Shown: piece by piece, positions 10,495-18,649 of the stretch
Layout of the letters: each line of letters opens with the position of its first letter
Numbering within the stretch: the first letter of the stretch is position 1
Assembly: GCF_000383095.1 (NCBI RefSeq)
Contig: NZ_AORL01000013.1
Location: forward strand, 99,952 to 163,951
From: Sphingomonas sp. PR090111-T3T-6A
GTDB taxonomy: Bacteria; Pseudomonadota; Alphaproteobacteria; Sphingomonadales; Sphingomonadaceae
Reading direction: 5' to 3'
Length of the DNA: 64,000 nt
Notes under the pieces: generated by a model
Seen by the model: only the letters and a program-made list of their open reading frames with translations
The model's database searches: none
Told to the model about the DNA's origin: nothing
Translations under genes and position numbers: made by a program

Positions 10495-11480
10495 CGCAGG
10501 TCCGGCATCAGCTCGGCGATCAGCTCGAAGGAGCGGAGCCGGGCGGCATGATCGTAGACATCCGATACGATGGTGAACTCGTCCGCGCCGGTTTCGAAGG
10601 CCAGCATCTCCAGCCCCTGACGCACTGTCTCCTTCGAGCCGACGATCGAGCGCGAGAGCATCCGCATCGCCTGCGCCTTCTCGATCGGGGACCAATAGGC
10701 CTCGATATCGTCGATCGGCGGCTGGCTCAGCCCGCGCGCGCCGCGGAAGAGATTGGCGAAGGACATCTTCTGCGTGGTGGCGAGGCGCTGGGCCTCCTCA
10801 TCCGTGTCGGCGGCGATGACGTTGACGCCGACCGCCGCATAGGGCTTCGCGAGCTGCTTCGAGGGGCGGAACGTGTCGCGATAGATGCGCAGCGCGTCGT
10901 TCAGCATGTCCGGCGCGAAGTGCGAGGCGAAGCCGTAGGGCAACCCCAGATGCGCCGCGAGCTGCGCGCCGAACGTGCTGGAGCCGAGGATCCACAGTGG
11001 CACCTCGGTGCCCGCGCCGGGCGTCGCGCGGATGGTCTGGCCCTCCTCCGGTGGGGCGAGGAAGGCCTGAAGCTCCAGCACGTCCTGCGGGAAATGGTCG
11101 GCCGTGGTGGGCGAGCGGCGCAGCGCGCGCAGTGTCGCCTGATCCGTCCCCGGCGCGCGGCCGAGGCCGAGATCGATGCGGCCGGGGAAGAGGCTCGCCA
11201 GCGTGCCGAACTGCTCGGCGATGATCAGCGGTGCATGGTTGGGCAGCATGATCCCGCCCGAGCCGACGCGGATCGTCTTCGTCCCCGCCGCGATATGCTG
11301 GATCGTGAGCGCGGTGGCGGAACTGGCGATGCCGGGCATGTTGTGATGCTCGGCCACCCAGAAGCGGGTATAGCCCCACTGCTCGGCATGGGCGGCGAGA
11401 TCGCGCGCCCGGTCGAGGGCTTCGCGCACGCCCCAATCCTGCCCGACGCGGACGAGATCGAGGATCGAAAACTGGGGCAT
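10491..11480 (-). CDS. LLM-class flavin-dependent oxidoreductase (MsnO8-like)
   Basis: Luciferase-like monooxygenase fold enzyme of about 329 residues using reduced flavin. The N-terminus [10 protein letters not shown], then [35 protein letters not shown] and [14 protein letters not shown] are typical of the MsnO8 subgroup, whose substrates are mostly unknown. ATG 11480 follows AGGAG at seven bases; two in-frame GTG codons just upstream are alternatives. It is convergent with the MocR gene, with the two stop codons sharing CTAG. No cofactor reductase lies next to it. Confidence 0.88.
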   Translation of the reverse strand: MPQFSILDLVRVGQDWGVREALDRARDLAAHAEQWGYTRFWVAEHHNMPGIASSATALTIQHIAAGTKTIRVGSGGIMLPNHAPLIIAEQFGTLASLFPGRIDLGLGRAPGTDQATLRALRRSPTTADHFPQDVLELQAFLAPPEEGQTIRATPGAGTEVPLWILGSSTFGAQLAAHLGLPYGFASHFAPDMLNDALRIYRDTFRPSKQLAKPYAAVGVNVIAADTDEEAQRLATTQKMSFANLFRGARGLSQPPIDDIEAYWSPIEKAQAMRMLSRSIVGSKETVRQGLEMLAFETGADEFTIVSDVYDHAARLRSFELIAELMPDLR

Positions 11481-11565
11481 CACCACGCTCCTGAAAGGCC
11501 GCCGGAACGAGCGTCCGGCGTGATATGGCCTCTCATGTAGGAAGGCGGATCGCGGCCGGTAGGGC

Positions 11566-12453
11566 TCAGCGCAGCTTCAGCGTCATGCTCGGCTGCCGCC
11601 CGATGCCGCGGACCTCCACCCGGTCGGCGAAGAAATCGAGGCGGGCATATGCCGTCTCGGGCGTGTCGAGCATCGCCTTGAGGTTGAGATAGTGGATGCC
11701 GTTGCGCACGCCGTAATTGCCCTCATGATTATGGCCGTCGAGCCAGATCTTCACCGAAGCGTGCCGGTCGAGCAGGGCGCGCACCTCGGCCGCGTTCCAC
11801 AGATTGTGCGGGTTTTCCGGCCAGAGCGGGAAATGGCTGAACAGCATCACCTTCAGCCCGCGCCGGTCGGCTTCGGTGAGCTTCTGGTCGATCCAGCGCA
11901 TCTGCGTCTCGTCGATGCCGCCGTCCCACAGCGGCGCGTCGGGATAGAGGCGGCTGTGCGCGTCCATGCTGTGGGCCAGCTCGGCGCTGCCCGCCGGCCA
12001 GCCATAGCTGGAGAGCCCGTTGCCGTCGGTGACGAGGAACATCCAGCCATGCTGCTCGAAGCTGTAGTAGCGCGCCGGCATCCCGAGCCGACCCGGCACC
12101 TGCGGCTTGTGCGCGTCGTCCACCGCGAAGTCGTGGTTGCCGAGCACGAAATGCCACGGATGGCGCAGCTTCCGCGTGATCGGCATCAGCGTGTCGAAGC
12201 TTGCCCAGTCGCGGTCGATGAAGTCGCCGAGGTGGACCACGAAAGAGAGCTTCTGCCGGTTGAAGTCCGCCACCGCCGCGTCGAGCTTGCCGGGCGCGGT
12301 GTCGTAGAGGCGGGGCGGGGCGTTGGGCTCGGCGGCGAACTGGCAGTCGGCGATCGCGCCGATGCTGAAGGCGGGTTTCGCCTCCTTCGCGAACGCGCCC
12401 GTGGCGAGCGTGGCGGCGGCGAGGGCGGCGATCAGCAGGGGGCGGAGGCGCAT
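11566..12453 (-). CDS. Exported calcineurin-like metallophosphoesterase (ADPRibase-Mn-like)
   Basis: Binuclear-metal phosphoesterase of 295 residues with a signal peptide ([20 protein letters not shown], cleaved near AFA). Metal motifs run in order: IADCQFA, HLGDFID, LGNHDF, FSHFPLW and [10 protein letters not shown]. The first motif reads D-x-Q instead of the usual D-x-H; this, with the RLYDTA segment, resembles the manganese-dependent ADP-ribose/CDP-alcohol diphosphatases. Activity on a nucleotide diphosphate ester in the periplasm is a reasonable guess. It is divergent from the ECF sigma gene with about 196 bases between them. Confidence 0.88.
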   Translation of the reverse strand: MRLRPLLIAALAAATLATGAFAKEAKPAFSIGAIADCQFAAEPNAPPRLYDTAPGKLDAAVADFNRQKLSFVVHLGDFIDRDWASFDTLMPITRKLRHPWHFVLGNHDFAVDDAHKPQVPGRLGMPARYYSFEQHGWMFLVTDGNGLSSYGWPAGSAELAHSMDAHSRLYPDAPLWDGGIDETQMRWIDQKLTEADRRGLKVMLFSHFPLWPENPHNLWNAAEVRALLDRHASVKIWLDGHNHEGNYGVRNGIHYLNLKAMLDTPETAYARLDFFADRVEVRGIGRQPSMTLKLR

Positions 12454-12649
12454 GGCATGTCCCGTCTTCGGTGTGGCAGGCGCGCCCGATGGCAGCGAAG
12501 TCGCGCCGCCGCCAGCCTCGCTGTCACGGGAGTTTCATGGAGCGGCCCTAGGTGCCCCGAATAATCGGCCAGAGAATCGATCCAGGGGGACGCTTCGCCA
12601 TGATCAGGATGGCTGGCCGGCGGCCCGGCATGTGCCCGGCGGTGTCGGC

Positions 12650-13183
12650 ATGAATGAGTATAGCTCTGTGGCGGCCGGCCGTTCGCTGGCGGTCGATGCC
12701 GCGCTGCACCCGGCGCTCCAGCGCTTCATCGAGGGCCGGCTGCGCGATCGTTCCGACAGCGAGGACATCGTGCAGGAAACCTTCCTGCGCCTCTATGACT
12801 ACAGCCGGACGCGGACGGTGGCCGATGTCGGCGCCTTCTGCTTCGCGGTGGCGCGCAACCTGATCCGCGACCATGTCCGCCGCCGTCGCGCCGCGCCGCT
12901 GACCGAGGAGCCGACCGAGGCGATTGCCTGTCCGGCGCCGCGCGCCGACGAGATCCTCGCCTATCGCGAGCGGGTGGATGTGCTGCGGCAGGCGCTGCGC
13001 ACGATGCCGCCGCTGCGTCGCGAGGTGTTCCTGCGCCGCCGCCTCGACGAGCAGGACAGCGCCACCGTCGCCGAGGCGCTCGGCATCGGGCGCTCGGCGG
13101 TGGAGAAGCATGTCTCGCGCGCGGTCGCCGATCTGCGCCGCGCGCTGGAGAAGCGCGGCCTCGCGCTGGGGGACGGGCGATGA
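12650..13183 (+). CDS. ECF sigma factor, FecI-like
   Basis: Extracytoplasmic-function sigma factor of 177 residues. Region 2 includes DSEDIVQETFLRLYDY and FAVARNLIRDHVRRRR. Region 4 has LRREVFLRRRLDEQDSATVA and the recognition helix area IGRSAVEKHVSRAVADLRRA. ATG 12650 gives the natural length but has only a weak ribosome site. The stop overlaps the FecR-like gene by four bases (ATGA), and a TonB receptor with a signalling domain follows, so this is the sigma factor of a surface-signalling trio. The likely target is the receptor gene itself. Confidence 0.9.
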   Translation: MNEYSSVAAGRSLAVDAALHPALQRFIEGRLRDRSDSEDIVQETFLRLYDYSRTRTVADVGAFCFAVARNLIRDHVRRRRAAPLTEEPTEAIACPAPRADEILAYRERVDVLRQALRTMPPLRREVFLRRRLDEQDSATVAEALGIGRSAVEKHVSRAVADLRRALEKRGLALGDGR

Positions 13184-14049
13184 GCGCGCGTCCCGCCACG
13201 CCGCGCGATGCGGCGGCCAAGGCGCTGCTGTCCGACCCGGCGCTGACAGAGGCGCTGGCCGATCCGATGGGTTTCGAGCGCCTGTCCGATGCGGATGTCC
13301 ACGCCATGCGGGCGCGGCGGCGGCAGCGGATCGGCATGGCGGGCACGCTCGCGCTGGTCTTCGCGGTTGGCGGGGCGAGCTGGTGGGGGCTCCGGCCCGG
13401 CCCGGCGCCGATCCGCACCGAGCATTTCGCCACCGCGCGCGGCGAACATGCCACGGTCGAGCTGGCCGATGGATCGACGCTCACGCTCGACGGCGCGACT
13501 CGCGTCGACGTCACCCTCGCGCCCGACAAACGAACCGTCGCGCTGACGGCGGGCGAGGCCTATTTCGACGTTGCCCATGATCCGTCCCGGCCCTTCACGG
13601 TCGAGGCCGGGGGATCGAGCGCCCGCGTGCTCGGCACCGCCTTCGATCTCGACCTGACGCGCGGCCGTGTCGATCTGGCCGTCTATCGCGGCGCGGTGCG
13701 CTTCGGTCGGGCCTCGGACGATCCGTCCTCGCAGGTGGTCCGCGCGGGCTGGCGCTCCCGCTTCAGCGAGGGCGCAGCCTCGTCGCCCCGCCGCTTCGAC
13801 GTGATGCGCGAGGGCTGGCGACAGGGCTGGCTCGATACCGACGGGATGCGCCTCGGCGATGTGGTGGAGGCGCTCAACCGGCAGGGCGGGCCGGTGGTGC
13901 TGCCCCCGCCCGCGTCGCTGGCCGACGTGTCCATCGCCGGCCGCTTCCGGCTCGATGACCCGGCCATGCTGCTCGATGCGATCGGCGACGCCTATGGCTT
14001 CCGGGTGGAGCGCGAGGCGCAGGGGCTGCGCCTCGAACCGCGCTCCTGA
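13180..14049 (+). CDS. FecR-like anti-sigma regulator
   Basis: Single-span inner-membrane anti-sigma protein of 289 residues. A short cytoplasmic part (about 1-48) is followed by a membrane helix (GMAGTLALVFAVGGASWWGL) and the periplasmic FecR domain, with ARGEHATVELADGSTLTLD, LTAGEAYFDVAHD and VLGTAFDLDLTRG. The C-terminal part (about 225-289, MRLGDVVEALNRQG) resembles the STN-contacting domain of FecR proteins. It is translationally coupled to the ECF sigma gene by an ATGA overlap. It should relay ligand binding by the downstream receptor to the sigma factor. Confidence 0.9.
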   Translation: MSARPATPRDAAAKALLSDPALTEALADPMGFERLSDADVHAMRARRRQRIGMAGTLALVFAVGGASWWGLRPGPAPIRTEHFATARGEHATVELADGSTLTLDGATRVDVTLAPDKRTVALTAGEAYFDVAHDPSRPFTVEAGGSSARVLGTAFDLDLTRGRVDLAVYRGAVRFGRASDDPSSQVVRAGWRSRFSEGAASSPRRFDVMREGWRQGWLDTDGMRLGDVVEALNRQGGPVVLPPPASLADVSIAGRFRLDDPAMLLDAIGDAYGFRVEREAQGLRLEPRS

Positions 14050-14171
14050 CCGTAACGAAACTGACGTAAAAGCGACTGAAAAATCGCACAAAATTCTTTT
14101 GTCCGGGTTTCGGGGAGGCGTCCGTCTTCCGCTCGGGGCCGCTGAACGGCGGTCGAGCGGAGGACAGACCA

Positions 14172-17100
14172 ATGCAACGCTTCAAGGGACTTTCGATGAG
14201 CAGCCTCGCGCTGGCGCTGGCGGTGGGCGGCATCGCCACGCCGGTGGCCGCGCAGGCGGCGGGCGGTGATCTCGGCCAGCCGGCGAATTTCAGCATCGCG
14301 CCGGGCGATCTGCGCAGCGGCCTCTCGGCCTATTCGCAGGCGACGGGCGTGCAGGTGGTGGTGCCGCCTTCGGCCGTCGAGGGGCGCCGCACGGCGGGCG
14401 TCAACGGCCAGCACAGCGCGCGCGAGGCGCTCTCGCTCCTGCTCGCGGGCACGGGGCTGACGCCGCATGTCTCGGGCAACATCGTGGTGCTCAAGCCGGG
14501 CCCTATGCCGCGCCGCGCGTCGGCCGAGCGCGTGGCGGCCACTGACACGGCGATCGAAACCGGCATCGAGCAGGGCAATGGCGATGCGCCGGCGACCCCT
14601 GACGAGATCATCGTGTCCGGCTATCGCGCCAGCCTCAAGATCGCGCAGGATTACAAGCGCATGGCGGTCGGCTCCGAGGACGATATCGTCGCGCAGGACA
14701 TCGCGGCCTTCCCCGATCTCAACCTCGCGGAATCGCTCCAGCGCGTGCCCGGCGTCACCATCAGTCGTGACTCGGGCGAAGGCCGCCAGATCACGCTGCG
14801 CGGCCTCGGGCCGGACTTCACGCGGACTCAGCTCAACGGCATGGAAGTGCTCGGCAATACCGCGTCTGGCATGGACAATCGCGGCGCGGTGAGCCGCTCG
14901 CGCTCGTTCGACTTCAGCCTGTTCGCGTCCGAGCTGTTCAACCGCGTGTCGGTGCAGAAGTCCTACTCGGCCAATCAGGACGAGGGCGGCATCGCCGGCA
15001 CCGTGCAGCTCACCACCGCCAAGCCCTTCGACTATGCGGGCGCCAAGTTCGTCGTCTCCGCCAAGGGCCAGACCAACACCAACACCAGCGGCGTGACCCC
15101 GCGCGTGGTGGCGCTCGCGTCCGATCGCTGGGGCGATTTCGGCGCGCTCGTCTCGGTCGCCTATTCGGAGATCAAGAGCAACGAATATGGCTATCGCAAC
15201 TGGGGCTGGGGCCAGGTGAAGTACAACCCGGCCAACATCGGACCGGGCATCGACGCCGACACCGCCTCCAAGCTGGAATCGGGCACCATCTTCGCCCCGC
15301 AGGCGGAATCGCCCTCGACCTGGTGGACCGACCGCAAGCGCCTGGGCGTCACCAGCGCGCTGCAATATCATGGCGACAGCCTGAAGGTGGACCTCGACCT
15401 GCTCTACGGGCGGATGCAGGACCATCGCGACGACTGGGCGATCGCCGCCGCTGGCACCAACGCGCTGACCGGCAGCCCGGTTGGCGGGACGCAGGTGATC
15501 CAGTCCGCCACGATCGTCGGCAACACGCTGGAGCAGGCGAGCTACACCGGCATCGACCAGCGCTCCGAGCACCATATCGTCAAGAACCACACCGATTTCT
15601 ATCAGGGCGCGCTGACCAGCAGCTGGCAGGCGACCGACCGGCTGAAGTTCAGCGCGCTGGGCGGCTATGAGCAGTCCGACTTCCGCCAGCCGGTGTTCGA
15701 CAAGGTGTTCCTGGAATCGCAGAACCACGCGTTCAGCTTCGACAACCAGCCGACCATTCCGACCAACACCTACGGCTTCGACGTCGCCGATCCGTCGCAG
15801 TGGCAGCTCATGCGTCTCGACACGCAGGAGAACGCCATCACCAACAAATATGCCAACGGCAAGCTGGCCGCGAACTACAAGGTGAGCGATACCTCGAACT
15901 TCGAGGTCGGCGGCGAGTACAAGCACTTCACCAACAGCGGCTATCAGTACAACAACAAGGTCTTCCACAACGTCCCGACCGATACGACCATCCCGGATTC
16001 GCTGAAGCAGGTGATCGATAAGGACTCGCTGCTTCCCTATATCGGTGGCGACATCGACGGCATCTATTCGCTGATCGGCGATCCGCGGGATCTCAACGCC
16101 ACCTATCTTCAGGCGGGTTCGGACTATCGCGTCGACGAGAAGACCTGGAGCGGCTACGCCCAATATGATCTCGACACCTGGCTGTTCGGCATGGAAGTCC
16201 GCGCCAATGCCGGCGTGCGCTATTTCGATACCGCGCTGGTGTCGTCGGGCCATCTGACCGCGCCGGTGAACGGCGTCACCACGCTGGTGCCGGTGTCGAT
16301 CACCACGCACAGCCATGGCTGGCTGCCCGCCGCCAACGTGGCGGTGAACATCCAGAAGAACCTGATCGGCCGCCTCAGCGTCAGCCGCAACGTGAACCGT
16401 CCGGCGCTGGGCGATCTCGCGGCGGCGGGCTCGATCACCACGCGCCCGAACGGCGGCTCGGTGAGCTTCGGCAACCCCTTCCTCAAGCCCTATAAGGCGA
16501 CCTCGGTGGAAGGCTCGCTCGAATATTACATGGGCACCAAGGGCTTCGCGTCGCTGGGCTTCTTCTACAAGCACATGGACAGCTTCACGACGCCGACGAC
16601 GACGCAGCTTCCCTACAGCGAGACCGGCCTGCCGCTGTCGCTGCTCATTCCGGGCGAGGATGCCAACACGATCTTCGACGTCAGCCGCCCGATCAACGGG
16701 CCGGGCGCGGACATCAAGGGTGTCGAGGCTTCGTTCCAGCATGACTTCGACTTCCTGCCGGGTGCGCTCAAGCATCTCGGCATCAACGTGAACGGCACCT
16801 ATTTCGACGGTCACCAGTCCGCGATCATCAGCGGCGCCACGGTGCGCATCCCGCTGTTCAACCTGTCCAAGTGGGCGGCCAACGCCACCCTCTATTACGA
16901 CACGGACCGCTGGGGCGCCCGCATCTCGACGGCCTATCGCAGCCATTACCTGACCAGCGGCGGCGGCGGCGGCAATGTCGGCGACGGCATCCGCGCGACC
17001 AACAACGTCGACGCGCAGGCGCACTTCAACATCAACCCGCGCTTGAAGCTGGTGGTCGAGGGCATCAACCTCACCAATCAGGCGATCGAGCAGTTCACCG

Positions 17101-17177
17101 ACCTGAAGGCCGACCGCACCGAGGTCTACACGACCAGCGGCCGCACCTTCACCTTCGGCGTCACCGCCGAATTCTGA
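14172..17177 (+). CDS. TonB-dependent receptor with N-terminal STN signalling domain
   Basis: Large outer-membrane transducer of 1001 residues. After a signal peptide ending VAAQA comes an STN domain (about 32-115, FSIAPGDLRSGLSAYSQATG, LLLAGTGLTPHVSGNIVVL), a TonB box (DEIIVSGYRASL), a plug (FPDLNLAESLQRVPGVTISR, LRGLGPDFTRTQLNGM) and a barrel ending in TFTFGVTAEF. The wording is TIGR01782-like, often linked to carbohydrate or other non-siderophore ligands, but the STN domain shows it signals through FecR/ECF. GGAGGA lies seven bases before ATG 14172. The AT-rich leader at 14060-14110 may hold the ECF promoter. Ligand unknown. Confidence 0.93.
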   Translation: MQRFKGLSMSSLALALAVGGIATPVAAQAAGGDLGQPANFSIAPGDLRSGLSAYSQATGVQVVVPPSAVEGRRTAGVNGQHSAREALSLLLAGTGLTPHVSGNIVVLKPGPMPRRASAERVAATDTAIETGIEQGNGDAPATPDEIIVSGYRASLKIAQDYKRMAVGSEDDIVAQDIAAFPDLNLAESLQRVPGVTISRDSGEGRQITLRGLGPDFTRTQLNGMEVLGNTASGMDNRGAVSRSRSFDFSLFASELFNRVSVQKSYSANQDEGGIAGTVQLTTAKPFDYAGAKFVVSAKGQTNTNTSGVTPRVVALASDRWGDFGALVSVAYSEIKSNEYGYRNWGWGQVKYNPANIGPGIDADTASKLESGTIFAPQAESPSTWWTDRKRLGVTSALQYHGDSLKVDLDLLYGRMQDHRDDWAIAAAGTNALTGSPVGGTQVIQSATIVGNTLEQASYTGIDQRSEHHIVKNHTDFYQGALTSSWQATDRLKFSALGGYEQSDFRQPVFDKVFLESQNHAFSFDNQPTIPTNTYGFDVADPSQWQLMRLDTQENAITNKYANGKLAANYKVSDTSNFEVGGEYKHFTNSGYQYNNKVFHNVPTDTTIPDSLKQVIDKDSLLPYIGGDIDGIYSLIGDPRDLNATYLQAGSDYRVDEKTWSGYAQYDLDTWLFGMEVRANAGVRYFDTALVSSGHLTAPVNGVTTLVPVSITTHSHGWLPAANVAVNIQKNLIGRLSVSRNVNRPALGDLAAAGSITTRPNGGSVSFGNPFLKPYKATSVEGSLEYYMGTKGFASLGFFYKHMDSFTTPTTTQLPYSETGLPLSLLIPGEDANTIFDVSRPINGPGADIKGVEASFQHDFDFLPGALKHLGINVNGTYFDGHQSAIISGATVRIPLFNLSKWAANATLYYDTDRWGARISTAYRSHYLTSGGGGGNVGDGIRATNNVDAQAHFNINPRLKLVVEGINLTNQAIEQFTDLKADRTEVYTTSGRTFTFGVTAEF

Positions 17178-17184
17178 CCGGCCG

Positions 17185-17215
17185 GACGGGCCGCCTTCCG
17201 GCAGGGCGGTCCGTC
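17185..17215 (+). terminator. GC-rich hairpin after the STN receptor gene
   Basis: GACGGGCCGCC pairs with GGCGGTCCGTC (eleven pairs, one G-U) eight bases after the receptor stop. It lacks a U-run, so it may be a 3'-end stabiliser or a Rho-assisted terminator before the MATE gene. Confidence 0.4.
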
Positions 17216-17231
17216 AGGCTATGGCGCGGCG

Positions 17232-18563
17232 ATGGAACCGCTCTCCCGCCGCGCCATCTTCGCCCAGGCATGGCCGATCATCCTCGGCCAGGCGCTGGTG
17301 CCCCTCGTCGGCATCGTCGACGCGACCGTGATCGGCCGCACCGGCGATGCCGGCGCACTGGCGGGCGTGGCGCTGGGCGTCACCGTCATCAACCTCGTCT
17401 TCTGGACCTTCGGCTTCCTGCGCATGGGCGTTACGGGGCTGACCGCGCAGGCCAGGGGCGCCGGCGACAGGCGCGAGGTGCCCGCCACGCTGCTGCGCGG
17501 GCTGGTGCTGGGCGTGGCGATCGGGGCGCTGCTGCTGGCCTGCTCCGGGCTGATCGTGCCTTTCGCGCTCGACGTGATGAGCGTGCCGCCGCAGGCCGAG
17601 GGCGCGGCCCATGCCTTCACAACCGCGCGCTTCTTCGGGGCGCCGGGTGCGCTCGGCTTCTATGTCATCAACGGATGGCTGCTCGGCATGGGGCGGACGC
17701 GGCTGGCGCTCGGCTGCCAGCTCCTGATGAACGGGCTCAACATCGCGCTGGACCTGTTGTTCGTGAGTGGCTTCCATATGGGCGCGCTGGGTGTCGGCAT
17801 CGGCACCGCTCTCGCGGAGTGGAGTGCGCTCGGTGTCGGGCTGGTCGCGGTGCATCGCGTGCTGGGCGCGGGCTGGTGGCGGATGCTGAGCGGGGAGGGG
17901 CTGTTCGCCTTCGCGTCGATGCGGCGGCTGATCGCAGTCAATCTCGACATCATGATCCGCACGCTGGCGCTGCTGATCCTCTTCACATGGTTCGCGCGGG
18001 CAGGGGCGCGGCTGGGCGCTGTGCCGCTCGCCGCCAACCATGTGCTGATGCAGTTCGTCAGCGTCAGCGCCTTCGTGCTCGACGGCTTCGCCTTTACCGC
18101 TGAGGCGCGGGTCGGCGCGGCGGTGGGGGCGGGCTCGCGGGCAGCGTTCCTGCGCGCGGTGCGGCTGACGGGGGAGTTTTCGCTGGCGGGCGGACTCCTC
18201 TTCACGCTGCTGATCGCATTCGGTGGGAACGTGCTGATCGACCTCGTCACCCGCGATCCGGCGGTGCGCGTGCAGGCAATGGCCATGCTGCCCTGGTGCG
18301 CGCTGATCCCGCTGCTCGGCGCGCCGAGCTGGCTGCTCGACGGCATCTTCATCGGCGCGACGCGTGGCCGGGTGCTGCGCAACGCGGCGGTGGCGGTGAC
18401 CGCCGCTTATCTCGCCACCGATGCGGCGCTGAGGGGCTTCGGCGATGTGGGCGTCTGGGCCGCCCTGCTCGCCAGCTATGTCTATCGCGCATTGTCGCTC
18501 GGACTATGCCTGCCGGGCCTCTTCCGGCGGGTGGAGCGGGCGGAGCCATCTTTTGTCCTATGA
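17232..18563 (+). CDS. MATE-family multidrug/toxin efflux transporter (DinF-like)
   Basis: Twelve-span inner-membrane antiporter of 443 residues. The family start is WPIILGQALVPLVGIVDATV, with FGFLRMGVTGLTAQARGAGD after it and the DinF-type LLDGIFIGATRGRVLRNA near the end. DinF-like MATE proteins export cationic compounds or protect against oxidants or bile acids; the cargo here is unknown. The ribosome site is poor. It is flanked by two TonB receptor genes, so a role in exporting a metabolite related to iron uptake is possible but not shown. Confidence 0.9.
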   Translation: MEPLSRRAIFAQAWPIILGQALVPLVGIVDATVIGRTGDAGALAGVALGVTVINLVFWTFGFLRMGVTGLTAQARGAGDRREVPATLLRGLVLGVAIGALLLACSGLIVPFALDVMSVPPQAEGAAHAFTTARFFGAPGALGFYVINGWLLGMGRTRLALGCQLLMNGLNIALDLLFVSGFHMGALGVGIGTALAEWSALGVGLVAVHRVLGAGWWRMLSGEGLFAFASMRRLIAVNLDIMIRTLALLILFTWFARAGARLGAVPLAANHVLMQFVSVSAFVLDGFAFTAEARVGAAVGAGSRAAFLRAVRLTGEFSLAGGLLFTLLIAFGGNVLIDLVTRDPAVRVQAMAMLPWCALIPLLGAPSWLLDGIFIGATRGRVLRNAAVAVTAAYLATDAALRGFGDVGVWAALLASYVYRALSLGLCLPGLFRRVERAEPSFVL

Positions 18564-18577
18564 TTGCCGATCACGCT

Positions 18578-18596
18578 ATTGCGAATAACTATCATT
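18578..18596. promoter_or_regulatory. Fur box upstream of siderophore receptor operon
   Basis: The 19-mer ATTGCGAATAACTATCATT matches the classical proteobacterial Fur site AATGAGAATGATTATCATT at 15 of 19 positions by eye. It lies 54 bases upstream of the receptor start, where it would cover the promoter. Iron-dependent repression of the four-gene operon is the expected result. Confidence 0.7.
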
Positions 18597-18649
18597 AATG
18601 TATAGCGCGCCCCGACGATCACACACAGGTGTCTAGGGGTACTCGATTC

